Positions 18,033 to 25,386 of a stretch of DNA of 64,000 nt are shown one piece after another. A program made the position numbers and the translations under genes. Each line of letters begins with the position of its first letter. Position 1 is the first letter of the stretch. Source of the stretch: CATQHW01 sp965243545 (GTDB lineage: Bacteria; Spirochaetota; Spirochaetia; SZUA-6; Bin103); the NCBI GenBank assembly GCA_965243545.1, contig OZ251573.1, positions 1-64,000 of the forward strand, in the 5' to 3' direction. The notes below the pieces were generated by a model that was not told the origin of the DNA, did no database searches, and worked only from the letters and a program-made list of their open reading frames with translations.

Positions 18033-20600
18033 TTGCCGACCGTGACAGCCGCCCGACCCTCCGCCCGTTCCCTGCGCGCCGCCGACGCCATACTCCGGCA
18101 TTCCCGCGCCATCCTCATCGGCTGGGTGGCGGTCACGGCCGCGCTCGGCCTGGCCGCCATGGGCGTCCGCATCGACCCGGAAGTGGTCCGGCTGCTGCCG
18201 CGCGACGATACGGCGCAGCGCCTGCTCGACACCTACGGCGCGGCCGACAAGGACCTCAACTACCTGATCGTGGTGCTGCGCGCGGACGATCCGTTCGCGG
18301 TCGACAGCCTGCAGGCGCTGGAAGAGGCGGACCGCGCCATCTCCGCCGATCCGCTGGTCGTCTCCGCGGTGACGCCGCTCAACCTGCCGGCCTTCCGGCT
18401 CGACGGCCAGCGGCTGCAGCTGGCGCCGGCGCTCGCGGACGGCCGCGCGCCGGCCTCCGTTGCGGAGGCGGAGCGGGTGCGGGCGGCGCTCCGCGACGCG
18501 CCGGAGGCGCGCAATCTGGTGCTGGCCGCCGACGGCGCGGCGCTGGCGCTGCTGTACGCGGTGGCGGTGATCCCCGACTACCAGCGGTTCATGGCGTCGA
18601 TCGAGCCGGCGCTCGACCGGCTGCGCGAGCATTACCAGGTGACCCTGGCCGGCTGGATACCGCTGCATCAGGCCACGCTGGCCGCGCTGCAGCGCGATCC
18701 GCCGATCCTGGGCTTGCTGGCCGCCGGCGTGCTGGTCCTGACGCTGCTGGTGGCGCTGGGACGCTTGCCGGTCACCATGGCGGTGGTCGCGGTGGCCGGC
18801 AGCGCCGCGGTCTGGTCGACCGGATTGATGCGGCTGACCGGCGTGCCGATCGGCATCATCACCCTGGTGGTGCCGATCCTGGTGATCGCCCTCACCAGCT
18901 CCTACGGCGTGCACTTGGCGTTCCGCTCCGGCCGCGGCGCGGACGACGTGCCGGCCGCCGCGGCGTCGGTGTTCCGGCCGGTGACGCTGGCGGCGGCGAC
19001 CACGGTCGCCGGCTTTCTGACCCTGGTGCTGTCGAGCGTGCCCCGGCTGCGCGAGTTCGGGTTGATCTCGGCCGCCGGCGTCGCCATCGGCGCGTCGCTG
19101 TGCCTGATCGTGCTGCCGGCGGCGCTCGGCCAGCTCCGCCTCCGGCCGCGCCCGGGCCGGCCGGGGGGCGTGCTGGCCGTCCTGCAGCGGGCGGCCGTGC
19201 ACCTCACCGCCCGCCCCCGGGCGGCCCTGATCGGCGCCGCGCTGGTGCTGGCGCTGTTCGCGGTTGCGGCGCCGGCGATTCGGTACGAGACCGACTTTGC
19301 CGGCCACGTGCGCGGCGAAAGCGACGCGGTGGCCGCCAACGCCGAGTTCATGCGCGACTTCGGCGGCTTCATCGATCTCAACGTGACCCTGCAGGCGCCG
19401 GACGACACGGCGCGCTACTTTACGCATCCGCACGTGCTGGCTGCCGTGGAGGACCTGGAAGCGCGGCTTTCCGGCCACCCCGACGTCAGCCACCTGTCGT
19501 CGTTCACGACCAGCGTGGCGGCGTTGCGGCGCGCGGCCGGCGCGTCTCCCGAACCCCTGTCGGATGCCGACCGGCCGCTCATCGAGCTGGCGGCGCGCCT
19601 CAGCGCGCTGACCGCCGAGGCCCGCTCCGGCCCCGGATTGGGCGACGACGGGCAGACCCTCACCAGCCGCCTCTGGGTGCTGGACGGATCGACCGGCGGC
19701 TACCTGTACGAACGCGGCATGTCCGAGCTGGCCGCCTTCGTCCGCCAGGCGGTGGACGAAACGTTGCCGGAGGTGGAGGCGGACCTGTGGGGCTGGAGCA
19801 TGTTCACGTTGCGGCTCTCCGAGCTGCTGCGGCGCGACCAGATCGTCACCACCATCTGCAGCATGGTGCTGGTGGTGCTGCTGACGGCGGTCGCGCTCCG
19901 CTCCTTCCTGCTCGGCCTGGCGGCGGTGGCGCCGCTGGCGATCGGCATCATGGCGACCGCCGCGCTGATGGCCGCCGCCGGGCTGCCGTTCGACGCGCTG
20001 TCGGTGATGGTCGCCAGCCTGGCGATCGGCATAGGCATCGACGACGCGCTCCACCTGCTGGTCTGGTACCAGCGCGAACGGACCGGCGGCGCCGGCCCGC
20101 AGCAGGCGGTGCGCGCCGCGGTGGCGCACGCCGGTTGCCCGATCCTGGTCACCTCGGCGGCGATCTGCTTCGGCATGCTGGGCTTGGTGGTATCGACCTT
20201 CATTCCGGTCGCCCGCTTCGGGCTGCTGTTGAGCGTCGCCATCGCCGCCACCACGGCCGGCGCGCTCAGCGTGCTGCCGGCCCTGCTCACCCGCTTCGCC
20301 GGCGCGCCGCGGTCCGGGTCAGCGGCGGACCAGCCGTCCGTAGTAGAGCCGCAGCAACAGCTGCAGCCACGGCGAGTGCCACGACGCGTCCATCCGGTGG
20401 TCCATAAACGCGTCGGCCGGAGCGGGAACGTACGGCTGGTACCCCAAGCGTCGTTCGAACATGCGGGCCGGCATGATCGCCACCTGCTGTCGGCGGCCGG
20501 CGAACGCGCGGTCGACCGCGCCGGAGAGGAACATCGGTCCGGTGCCGAAGGCTATCGAGAGCTCCTTGTGGAACCGAAGGAACGCCGGCCGCCGCGGTAG
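18033..20600 (+). CDS. RND superfamily exporter (MMPL/hopanoid-exporter-like)
   Basis: The open frame codes for 855 aa, but the protein-like part ends near residue 765 (about 20325). It has the RND layout: one helix near 25-47, a soluble loop, five helices (about 225-370), then the same again with a second loop and TM helices from about 605. The proton-relay type motif GIGIDDALHLLVWYQRERTG near 670 is clear. MMPL-type proteins export lipids or hydrophobic compounds. The start is TTG at 18033 or GTG at 18042. The frame has no stop where the family ends and runs 282 bp antisense into the glycosyltransferase gene, giving an Arg/His/Gln-rich tail without homology; a frameshift near 20318 would lead to TAG at once. 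Confidence 0.85.
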   Translation: MPTVTAARPSARSLRAADAILRHSRAILIGWVAVTAALGLAAMGVRIDPEVVRLLPRDDTAQRLLDTYGAADKDLNYLIVVLRADDPFAVDSLQALEEADRAISADPLVVSAVTPLNLPAFRLDGQRLQLAPALADGRAPASVAEAERVRAALRDAPEARNLVLAADGAALALLYAVAVIPDYQRFMASIEPALDRLREHYQVTLAGWIPLHQATLAALQRDPPILGLLAAGVLVLTLLVALGRLPVTMAVVAVAGSAAVWSTGLMRLTGVPIGIITLVVPILVIALTSSYGVHLAFRSGRGADDVPAAAASVFRPVTLAAATTVAGFLTLVLSSVPRLREFGLISAAGVAIGASLCLIVLPAALGQLRLRPRPGRPGGVLAVLQRAAVHLTARPRAALIGAALVLALFAVAAPAIRYETDFAGHVRGESDAVAANAEFMRDFGGFIDLNVTLQAPDDTARYFTHPHVLAAVEDLEARLSGHPDVSHLSSFTTSVAALRRAAGASPEPLSDADRPLIELAARLSALTAEARSGPGLGDDGQTLTSRLWVLDGSTGGYLYERGMSELAAFVRQAVDETLPEVEADLWGWSMFTLRLSELLRRDQIVTTICSMVLVVLLTAVALRSFLLGLAAVAPLAIGIMATAALMAAAGLPFDALSVMVASLAIGIGIDDALHLLVWYQRERTGGAGPQQAVRAAVAHAGCPILVTSAAICFGMLGLVVSTFIPVARFGLLLSVAIAATTAGALSVLPALLTRFAGAPRSGSAADQPSVVEPQQQLQPRRVPRRVHPVVHKRVGRSGNVRLVPQASFEHAGRHDRHLLSAAGERAVDRAGEEHRSGAEGYRELLVEPKERRPPR

Positions 20601-21074
20601 CCGGCGCAGCACCTGCAGCCACTCATCCAGACCCGGCTCCATGCCGACGATCGCGTTGCTGATCAGCCGGCGCGTGCCGCACGCCAAGCCGATCAGAACG
20701 CGGTCGAGCCCGGCGAACGGCAACGCCGAGGCGATCACCCGCGCGTCCGGCGCCAACGCCGTGAGCTGGTCGAGCGGTCGGAGCGCCATCGCGTCGACGT
20801 CGGCGTAGAAGCCTCCCCGGTCGTACAGCACGAACAGCCGGCCGGCGTCGGCGCGCTGGTGCAGGTGCCGGTAGCGGTCGTAGGTCGGCAGGAACCAGGC
20901 GTGGCGCGCGGCGATCAGCGCGCGTAGCGCCGCCCCGTCCCACAGGCGGTACTCGTAGTCCGGATTGAGCCGCCGCCACGAGCGCTGCAGCGCGGCCAGC
21001 CGCGGCGGCAGGCGGTGCTGGCCCTGTATCCAGATCTGGTGGAGGCGGCGGGGAATGCCGGACCGCTCACCCAC
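20319..21074 (-). CDS. DXD-motif glycosyltransferase (GT32-like)
   Basis: 251 aa. The N-terminus PRRLHQIWIQG and the block GGFYADVDAMALRPL with its DXD (metal and nucleotide-sugar binding) mark the OCH1/GT32-type glycosyltransferases, as does RADAGRLFVLYDRGG. These transfer a sugar to a lipid or glycan on the cytoplasmic side. The start overlaps the 3' end of the upstream glycosyltransferase by 8 bp, so both probably work on one glycolipid. Its 3' end lies opposite the MMPL frame. Confidence 0.85.
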   Translation of the reverse strand: MGERSGIPRRLHQIWIQGQHRLPPRLAALQRSWRRLNPDYEYRLWDGAALRALIAARHAWFLPTYDRYRHLHQRADAGRLFVLYDRGGFYADVDAMALRPLDQLTALAPDARVIASALPFAGLDRVLIGLACGTRRLISNAIVGMEPGLDEWLQVLRRLPRRPAFLRFHKELSIAFGTGPMFLSGAVDRAFAGRRQQVAIMPARMFERRLGYQPYVPAPADAFMDHRMDASWHSPWLQLLLRLYYGRLVRR

Positions 21075-22350
21075 GCGCCGCGGTCCGGCGCGCGGTCAGG
21101 TACCGGTCGATCAGCCGCACCGCCGCCGCCACGCCGTCTTCGGCGCGCAGCCGCGAGCCGAGATCGGCCGCCCGCTCCCGCATCGACGGCGATGCTAGCA
21201 CGGCCCGCAACCGGCCGGCCAACCGGGCGGCGTCGAGCTCGGCCATCGGCAGCGGGGCCGGACCGGCCCCCAGCGCCGCCACCCGCCGCCCCCAGAAGAA
21301 CTGGTCGGCGAAGAACGGCGCCACCACCGCCGGCACGCCGGCCGTCAGGCCGGCCGCCACCGTGCCGGCGCCGCCGTGATGCACGGCGGCGGCCACCCCC
21401 GGCAGCGCGCGCGCGTGGGAAAAGCCTTCCGCGGCCAGCACGTCCGCCGCGCGCAGGCGCGGCGGGAGCGCGCCGGCGGCGGTCGCCAGCAGCCCGCGGC
21501 GGCCGGTGCTGCGCAGCGCGCCGACCACCTGCGCCAGCACGCGCGCCGGGTTGCGGGCGGTCATGCTGCCGAAGCCCACGAACACCGGCGGCGGCCCGGC
21601 GCGCAGGAACGCGGCGACCCGGGCGTCGGCGCGGCTCCACAGGTCCCGCGGCGGCGCCGGCCAATAGCCGGTGGCGTGGTGCCACGCCGGCCAGTCGGCC
21701 GGCGGCGGTACGACCAGACGGCTGAAGCCGTACAGCACCGGCACGCGGCCGGTATACAGGCGGCCGGCCGGTCCGAACGGGCCGGCGCCGGGCAAGCCGA
21801 CGCTGCGGCGCCACCGCCGGTACCGCGACCGGTACGGCAGCCACAACGCCTGCTCCATCAGCCGGTACGACAGCCGGTTGCCGCGGCGGCCGAGCCGCGC
21901 GCCCTGCGGGACCAGGAACGCCGGCCAGGCGCCGGTGCGGGTCACCGGCTGCTGGCCGACGACGATGGTGGGCAGCTGCAGACGCTCGGCGACGTGCGCG
22001 GCGAACGATGCGAACGGCGTGTGCAGGATCGCCGCGCAGGACCGGCAGGCGGCGTGCGTCTCGTCCAGCACCGCGCGCAGCAATGGGCGGGCTATGCGGA
22101 CCAGATGCGCGGCGAAGCGCAGTCCGCTGCCGCCCGACTCCAGCCAGCGCCGGCCCTCCTCGTCCTCCGGTATCGCCGCCGGGTCGCCGCTGAGCGGCGC
22201 AAAGTCGAGTCCGGCGCGGCCGGCGTCCGGCGCGTAGGCGGCGTGCGTGACCAGCACCACCCGGTAGCCGGCGCCGGCCAGTCCGGCGCCGAGCGTGATG
22301 AGCGGACCGACGTCGCCCCAGGAACCGATGGCGACGATGGCGATGCGCAT
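21067..22350 (-). CDS. UGT-type glycosyltransferase (GT1, sterol/lipid glucosyltransferase-like)
   Basis: 427 aa with the two-Rossmann GT-B fold. The N-terminus MRIAIVAIGSWGDVGPLITL and the donor-side block AAAVHHGGAGTVAAGLTAGVPAVVAPFFADQFFWGRRV near 320-360 are typical of UGT80/rhamnosyl- and glycopeptide-type transferases acting on hydrophobic acceptors. No membrane helix is present, as expected for a peripheral enzyme. Overlaps the GT32-like gene by 8 bp; the two and the nearby MMPL exporter could form a glycolipid synthesis and export unit, which is inference. Confidence 0.88.
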   Translation of the reverse strand: MRIAIVAIGSWGDVGPLITLGAGLAGAGYRVVLVTHAAYAPDAGRAGLDFAPLSGDPAAIPEDEEGRRWLESGGSGLRFAAHLVRIARPLLRAVLDETHAACRSCAAILHTPFASFAAHVAERLQLPTIVVGQQPVTRTGAWPAFLVPQGARLGRRGNRLSYRLMEQALWLPYRSRYRRWRRSVGLPGAGPFGPAGRLYTGRVPVLYGFSRLVVPPPADWPAWHHATGYWPAPPRDLWSRADARVAAFLRAGPPPVFVGFGSMTARNPARVLAQVVGALRSTGRRGLLATAAGALPPRLRAADVLAAEGFSHARALPGVAAAVHHGGAGTVAAGLTAGVPAVVAPFFADQFFWGRRVAALGAGPAPLPMAELDAARLAGRLRAVLASPSMRERAADLGSRLRAEDGVAAAVRLIDRYLTARRTAARG

Positions 22351-22413
22351 CCCGGTCTCGTGCCGCTCCCTTCCGCTCCCCGGCTGCCGCTCAGCTCAAC
22401 CGCTTCACGGCGG

Positions 22414-22584
22414 TCACGTCCTGGCGGGCGGGCCGTCCAAGCCCGAACGAAGTTCGCCGCGGCGCTCCGGCCCCGCTTCCGGGAGCAGCACGCGCAGTCC
22501 CGCCTCGGTCAGCTCCTTGGCCGCCCAGCCGCCGGTCGCGCCGGAGCCGACCACGATGGCGTCGGCGTCGTTCACGCGGCTCAT
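22414..22584 (-). pseudogene. GMC oxidoreductase remnant with internal deletion
   Basis: 56 codons, opening MSRVNDADAIVVGSGATGG like the GMC oxidoreductase at 23689-25350 and, after about 40 residues, jumping to RRGELRSGLDGPPA, which resembles that protein's C-terminal RRGDLRAGMDVPTA. About 500 codons between are gone. The N-terminal half lies in a 147-bp repeat shared with the intact gene (22467-22613 and 25233-25379, 7 mismatches). Its ATG overlaps the aldo/keto reductase stop as ATGA, so it was once part of the operon. Confidence 0.8.
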
Positions 22585-22613
22585 GGAGCCGTTCTCGACC
22601 CGGCGGCCGGCGC
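22467..22613. repeat. 147-bp direct repeat, copy 1
   Basis: Same orientation and about 95% identical to 25233-25379 (7 differences over 147 bp by eye, no gaps). It covers the start of the deleted GMC gene and supplies the last codons of the aldo/keto reductase at 22581. Confidence 0.85.
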
Positions 22614-23600
22614 GCTCCGCCCGCCGCCGTCCGCCGGACGCTCACCGTCCGCCAGCCAAGCGATCTGCTGCGGGCTGAGGGTGAGCGCCGCGTCCGCCCG
22701 CAGGCCGGCCAGCCGGTCCGGCCGCCGCGTGCCGACGATGGCGTGCACGTTGCTCCCGTGCGCCAGCACCCAGGCGAGCGCAGCCTGCGCCGGCGTGCAG
22801 CCGATCCGTTCCGCCAGCTCGGTGAGGCGGCGGAGGCGCGCGTCGTTGGCGGCGCCCCGGTACGCCCGGCTGCGGGCGCGGCGGCCGGGCGCGCGCAACC
22901 AGCCGCTGCCGAGCGGCGACCACGCCAGCACCGCGGCGCCGGCCTTCCGGTACGCGCGCAACGCCTTGGCGCCGGCCGGCCCGCCGAGCGACACGCTGCC
23001 CCACGGGTACGGCGCCGTCACCCACTGCGGCAGGCTCAACTGCGGACTGGTGGCGGCCGGCGGCGGCATTCCCCGGTTCACGGCCAGCGCGCTCAGCGCC
23101 GCGAACCGCTCATGGGTCCAGTTCGACACCCCGTAGGCGCGGATGCGCCCGTCGGCGACGAACGACCGGAGCGTCTCCGCAATCGGCGCGAGCGGCGCTC
23201 CGGGCGCGTCCCGGTGCAGCAGATAGAGGTCGAGTCGATCGGCGCCGAGCCTCCGTAGCGACCCGCGCAGGTCGCGTTCCAGATCGGATCGCCCGAGCCG
23301 CGGGCGGCCCCAGAGCGACGGATGGCCGCCCTTGCTGATCAGAAAGATCCGGTCGCGGTTCCCGGTGCGCCGCAGCCACTCGCCGATCGCCCGCTCGCTG
23401 CCGCCGAACTGATACATCGCCGCGGTGTCGAACGCGCGGATGCCCACCTCGAACGCGCGGTCCAGGAGCGCGAACGCCTGCGGCCCGCGCGCCGATCCCG
23501 GCAGCGCCGCGGCGCCCAGGGCGATCCGGGCCGTGCCCAGGATCAGCCGCGACGGGAAAGCCGGCGCCGGCCGGTCAGGCGTTGGCGCGGAACTTCGCAC
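22581..23600 (-). CDS. Aldo/keto reductase
   Basis: 339 aa, (beta/alpha)8 NADPH-dependent oxidoreductase. The catalytic tetrad is complete: Asp and Tyr in FDTAAMYQFGGSE, Lys in FLISKGGHP, His in DLYLLHRDAPG. The cofactor-side HAIVGTRRPDRL near 300 is typical of the family. GTG start. The last residues (SRTAP) and the stop are encoded by the repeat copied from the GMC gene start, so the natural C-terminus may have been replaced. Lies 88 bp downstream of the GMC oxidoreductase, probably acting on a related sugar-like substrate. Confidence 0.9.
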   Translation of the reverse strand: MRSSAPTPDRPAPAFPSRLILGTARIALGAAALPGSARGPQAFALLDRAFEVGIRAFDTAAMYQFGGSERAIGEWLRRTGNRDRIFLISKGGHPSLWGRPRLGRSDLERDLRGSLRRLGADRLDLYLLHRDAPGAPLAPIAETLRSFVADGRIRAYGVSNWTHERFAALSALAVNRGMPPPAATSPQLSLPQWVTAPYPWGSVSLGGPAGAKALRAYRKAGAAVLAWSPLGSGWLRAPGRRARSRAYRGAANDARLRRLTELAERIGCTPAQAALAWVLAHGSNVHAIVGTRRPDRLAGLRADAALTLSPQQIAWLADGERPADGGGRSAPAAGSRTAP

Positions 23601-23688
23601 AACGTTGATCGCTTCGGCAGAGGATCACCGGTACCGGACAACCATCCATATCCTCGGCTGACCCTAACACTATCCCGCCGGCTGCGGC

Positions 23689-25350
23689 TCAGCCCGCCCG
23701 CCGCATGGCCGTCGGGACGTCCATGCCCGCACGGAGATCGCCGCGGCGCAGGTCAGCCGCCGCCAGCGCGCACGCGCGGGCGGTCAGCGCCATGATCGTC
23801 AGCGTCGGGCTCTGCCAGCCGCAGGTCGGCCAACAGGCGCCGTCGGTGACCAGCACGTTCGGCATGCCCCATAGGCGGTTGCGCGCGTCGACCACCGACG
23901 CGCGCGGATCGCCGCCCATCCGCGCGCCGCCCACCTCGTGCACGAACGCCCCCGGCGGCGGCGCCAACCAGAACCGCTCCAGCCGCGCCGGCAAGCCGAG
24001 CAGACCCGGCAGGCCGGCCAGCGCGCCGTATCTCCTCACCGTGCGCCCGCCGCCGGCGCGCAGCATCTCCGCGACCGCCGCGCCCATGGCGTGATGCATG
24101 GCCCGGTCGTTGTCGCCCCACGCGCAGCCGATGCGTACGCGGGACAGGCCGTCGCCGCCGCGTTCATCGTCGAGTTCAACCCGGTTGCCGCGCCGCGCCA
24201 GCATCTCCCCCTGCGCGATCACCAGGCCGAGCGCCGGCCGGCCGCGGCGGCCGGCAAAGCCGCGGCGCTGAATCACGCCCCACAGGCCAAAGCCGCGCAG
24301 ATACGGTTCGGCGCCGGCCGCGGCCAGGTTCTGAAAGCGCGGTACCAGGAACGAGTCGGCGCCCGTGAACGGCGCCGGCCGGTCGTACGGGCCGCCGTCC
24401 ATCTCGATCATCGTTCCCAGGATCACGTGGTCCATCAGGTAGCGGCCCAGGCAGTCCGACTCGCTCACCGGCAGCTCGGGATGCTCCCGCCGGGTAGTGA
24501 GCAGCATGCGCACCGTCTCGATCGTGGAGGCGCACAGCACGATCAGACCGGCCCGCGCCGCGTGCTCCTTCCCCGTGGCGGCATCCAGGTACAGGACCCC
24601 GCCGGCGCCGCCCGCCCGGCCGCCGGGGAGCACGTGGCTCACCGTAGCGCCGGTGCGGACGCGCAGACGCCCGGTCGCCTGCGCCGCCCGGATGCTGGTG
24701 CCCACGCTGGTCAACCCCGGTTCGCGGCCGCCGTGACGGTCCAGGGCCAACCCGCGCGACGGGATCAGACGCCGGTCCGGCCAGACCGCCGCCACCCCGT
24801 CGCGCAACCGGCGCTCCGTCCGCGTCAACGGCCGCGCCCCCACGAACCGCCCGTCCGGCAGCTGCGGCAAGCCCTCCCGCGTGCCGTGGATGCGCAGAAA
24901 GCGCTCGATCCGGTCGTAATGCGGCGCCAGATCGCGGTAGCGGAGCGGCCACGACGGCCCGTAGCCGTCCCGCTCGGCCGCCGCCAGCTCATAGTCGGAC
25001 AGGCGTAGCGTCACCCCGCCCCACAGCAGCGTGCGCCCGCCGAGCTGCCGGCCGCGGATCCAGACGAACGGCCGGTCCGGCGGCGTGGAGTATTCCTGCC
25101 CCGCGTCGGTTACGAACAGGTTGGGGTCCTCGGCCCAGTACACGGGGTGCAGCTCCTGGACCGGCTGCGCGCCGCGGGCGTGGCGCCACAGCCGCGTCGC
25201 CCACGCCCGGCCGGCGCCGGCCGGGCTGCGCGCCGGCCCCGCTTCCAGGAGCAGCACGCGCAACCCCGCTTCGGTCAGCTCCTTGGCCGCCCAGCCGCCG
25301 GCCGCGCCGGAGCCGACCACGATGGCGTCGGCGTCGTTCACGCGGCTCAC
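23689..25350 (-). CDS. GMC family FAD oxidoreductase
   Basis: 553 aa. N-terminal FAD motif IVVGSGAAGGWAAKEL (10-25), RGRQLGGRTLLWGGVTLR (the GMC signature 1 region) and C-terminal HEVGGARMGGDPRASVVD followed by VTDGACWPTCGWQSPTLTIM, the conserved GMC_oxred_C end. Such enzymes oxidise sugars, polyols or alcohols; the C-terminal layout is close to gluconate/sorbosone-type dehydrogenases. GTG start at 25350. Lies 36 bp downstream of the molybdopterin hydroxylase gene and upstream of an aldo/keto reductase, so a small oxidoreductase operon. No Tat signal is visible. Confidence 0.92.
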   Translation of the reverse strand: MSRVNDADAIVVGSGAAGGWAAKELTEAGLRVLLLEAGPARSPAGAGRAWATRLWRHARGAQPVQELHPVYWAEDPNLFVTDAGQEYSTPPDRPFVWIRGRQLGGRTLLWGGVTLRLSDYELAAAERDGYGPSWPLRYRDLAPHYDRIERFLRIHGTREGLPQLPDGRFVGARPLTRTERRLRDGVAAVWPDRRLIPSRGLALDRHGGREPGLTSVGTSIRAAQATGRLRVRTGATVSHVLPGGRAGGAGGVLYLDAATGKEHAARAGLIVLCASTIETVRMLLTTRREHPELPVSESDCLGRYLMDHVILGTMIEMDGGPYDRPAPFTGADSFLVPRFQNLAAAGAEPYLRGFGLWGVIQRRGFAGRRGRPALGLVIAQGEMLARRGNRVELDDERGGDGLSRVRIGCAWGDNDRAMHHAMGAAVAEMLRAGGGRTVRRYGALAGLPGLLGLPARLERFWLAPPPGAFVHEVGGARMGGDPRASVVDARNRLWGMPNVLVTDGACWPTCGWQSPTLTIMALTARACALAAADLRRGDLRAGMDVPTAMRRAG

Positions 25351-25379
25351 GGAGCCGTTCTCGAACCGGCGGCCGGCGC
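25233..25379. repeat. 147-bp direct repeat, copy 2
   Basis: Holds the start of the intact GMC gene. Same orientation as copy 1 at 22467-22613. In this copy the start codon is GTG (in copy 1 ATG). Confidence 0.85.
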
Positions 25380-25386
25380 CGGCCGG

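Noticed and set aside
18018..20129. 703-codon leftward frame opposite the MMPL gene
   Set aside because: Gln/Arg/His-rich, no domain, antisense of a clear RND transporter. Codon-position GC fits the plus strand.
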